Shown here: positions 44,401-47,400 of the stretch, piece after piece
How the letters are laid out: every line of letters begins with the position of its first letter
Position numbering within the stretch: the first letter of the stretch is position 1
NCBI GenBank assembly: GCA_944989445.1
Contig: CALYLW010000169.1
Coordinates: 642,811 to 706,810 of the forward strand
From: Ampullaceana balthica
Taxonomy: Eukaryota > Mollusca > Gastropoda > Lymnaeidae
DNA length: 64,000 bases
Direction: 5' to 3'
Notes under the pieces: model-generated
Databases searched by the model: none
The model's input: only the letters and a program-made list of their open reading frames with translations
Told to the model about the DNA's origin: nothing
Program-made: the position numbers and the translations under genes

Positions 44401-47400
44401 ATCGTTAATTTTGCAAAAGTTAACGATTAAATTTAAATTAATCGTTAACAGCCCTAATTTTTATACTATCTCTATGTAGCATGTAAATGTTTATGCTATT
44501 CTGTCGCGCGGTGGGTACTATATTGAACATACTTTTATAATATTTTCCCGATCTGTAAATGTTTATGCTAGTCTGTCACGCGGTACGTATTATATTGAAC
44601 ACAATCAATATTTTTAGTTATGTCTTATATATAAGGGATTTATAGTCAAAAACGTTGTTTTTACGGGTTGTTTAATTATGTTTTGTTTTCAAAACCTGGT
44701 TTTATAAATATAATATAGGCTAATTTAGTGCTATATTAAAATATATTATACTACATAGCTTTAGAGGGATAAACCATCATGCCACCTCTAATTATGTATA
44801 TTAATACTGTCATTTAAAGGGTGACCATTATTGACGTCTATAATATAGATGCGATTTTCGCCCAATTTCTCTTAATTAATCATGCCTACAAATATTTAAC
44901 AAACCACGCTAAAAATAAAATTCATAACTTTAGAAAGAAAAATAGAAATTGGTCGGAAATAATAATAAAAATGTATTAAAAATTTCATTCTATTTTGAAA
45001 TCTTTTATATTAACTCGTGGTGTCTGTTTGAACCCTTGAATGCTTGTCGCCACAACTTTGGATCGATTTTTAACCCACTTCCTCGTAAGCTAGCAAGCTG
45101 AAATTTTGCAGGCAGTTTCTTTCCGATGATAAACACGATGTATCAAAATTTCAAATCAATCGCATGTACTGTAATTAAATTATTGAATTTTTATATGTTT
45201 TTATTTATTTCTATGTATCATGTTATTTTTTGAGATAGAGTGTCGCGGTGCGTATTATATTGAACGACCTTTCCTGTCGCGCAATAAGGTGCGTATTTTA
45301 TTGACAACACTTTTTATAAACAATAAACATATTCCTGATCGGTGCGCATTATATTAAACACGTTTTACGAGACATAATAACTACAATGTTGTATTTTTTG
45401 GATAGTCTTGCGCTGCGTATTATAATGAACATTCTTTTAGTTACGTCTCGCACATAAAGGATTTATAGTCAAAAACTTGTTTTTTTTTAAGGACTTCAAT
45501 GAACACTATTTATAAACGTGCGCGCACTGGGCTATTTGAATGGAGTTAATTGCTACTGCAGAATTATTTTCATTTGTTTTTTGTTTTAAAGTAACAAGTT
45601 TTTGAATAAGTTCATCGGTTATTTTATAAATAGTATTATTCTTCCAAAATGATCATCTTTTGTAATGGGACCGTCCAAAAATGACGTCAGGCTATTTTGG
45701 CCGATTATTACCCCCCGTCGTCACAAAAAACTTAGACCCCCCTCCAATGAAACGTCACAAAGCTGTGGACCCCCCCACCCCCCAAAAAAGCAGTATTTTC
45801 TATTTGAAAATGATTATGTTTCAAATCAATTTATTGTCATTTTAGTATGTATTTAGTGTAAGGCCGCACTCAAATATCGTAAAAGGTGTGAATCCATGTA
45901 AAACGTCATTAAATAAATAGTAAGAATCGAATATTTAAGTGGAACTTTGATTTAAAGTAGCTTATTTTGACGTGACTTCACAATTCTTAAACTCCCCCCT
46001 CCCCCTCGTCACACATCGTCACAAATGTGGCCCCCCCTTCCCCCCTTGGTGCGTTACGTCATTTATGGACGGCCCACATAGCACACAGTTAATGGCCTAG
46101 TTAAATTGATGTCTTTACATTATTATGTAAATGATTGAAATAATCTTTTTTCATCTGTCTCTTTGCTCATTTGTTACTCTTTCGACAACTGGCATATATA
46201 TTTATATTATACTTTATATGGAGCAGTTGCTAATCTTGTAATTTTCATTTAAATAATTATAAATATTTGTATTTATTTTATAAATTAATAATAAAGACGA
46301 ATTTCTCATCGAATTTGGGCATTATTTTCTTTTCTTATTTTTTTACCATCTCTAAAATTATCTTATAACGCATATTATCAATCATCATTAATCACCTTTT
46401 TATTTATTCGACGTTTTTTTCTTCCTTCTTATATGGAAACATTAGTCAAGAAAAATAACGTAGATCTAATTGCTAGCCCTATTTAAAATATTGCCCAAAT
46501 TCTATTTGACATATTAATTATGGAATGCATCCTTTAAATGGAGTAAGTCCTAGATGCAAACAAGCATTTCGTCAAGCATTCCGTTGGCTTAAGAAAGTCA
46601 ATGTCGCCCGCCGTGGCTATTGATATTTGATTACTTAGGCTTCATGGGGCCAGCTCAAGCTACGCCTCGGCCCTTTTCTCACGCCCTAAAAGAGCAGTGT
46701 GTAATTAGAATACAATCTGTATTAGTATTAGAGTTAGAGATGTCGTATAAGCTGCCATGGCGCTTTGTGACTAGTTTTTTTTTGTTGTAATCTCAAAATC
46801 AAAACCTACAAAATGCTTTTTGAAGTGATAAATGTAATTTTGATACCTAATTAAATTAATTAAAGAGTATTGGTCTGAGAACAGAGATATCAGTCTCCCC
46901 AGGCAGCGGTGATTGACATAAATAACATTCATTCTCTTTCTATATCAAATATAACGAATATATACACAGAAAGATGATATAGTATATAGGTTGGTAAGTA
47001 GATAGGCAGTCAAGTAAGTATAAGGCAGTCAGGAAAGCAGTAGGGCAGTCAGGTAAGAAAGGCAGGCAGTCAGGAAAGTAGGCGGGCAGTCAGGTAAGTA
47101 GTAGGGCAGTCAGATAAGTAGGAGGGAGGGTATATTTTTACGCGGGCAGTTGGGCAGATCTGTCCCTAAGATATATTATACATATCGAGTCCGTCTATCT
47201 TTAATTGTGACATTCTAGTATCTGTCTCTCAGTCTGTCAGATGTCTGTTGGGGAATTTAAAAAAAAATTAGTATTCGTGAATTAATTGAACAAACTAGCA
47301 CCCAACCCCCCTAAGAAGCTAAATAGACTTTATCAAGTCCTCAATTTAGAATATATATATATATATATATATATTTTTTTATATTTTTTTTATTAAAAAG

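Larger units (their letters stand above)
43288..44456 (+). mobile_element. hAT element with transposase remnant
   Basis: Ends TAGGGCTGCGGAAA and CGTTAACAGCCCTA, with a perfect 8-bp duplication ATTTTTAT at 43280-43287 and 44457-44464. Its interior is interrupted at 43473-43892 by another copy. The inner gene is an internally deleted transposase, so this copy cannot be autonomous. Confidence 0.88.
43208..44672 (+). mobile_element. Repeat family D copy split by a hAT element
   Basis: The left piece (CTAACAATGCACTCTTTCAA to AATTTTTAT) and the right piece from 44457 (ending AAGGGATTTATAGTCAAAAA) join across the hAT insertion in the plus orientation. Confidence 0.62.
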
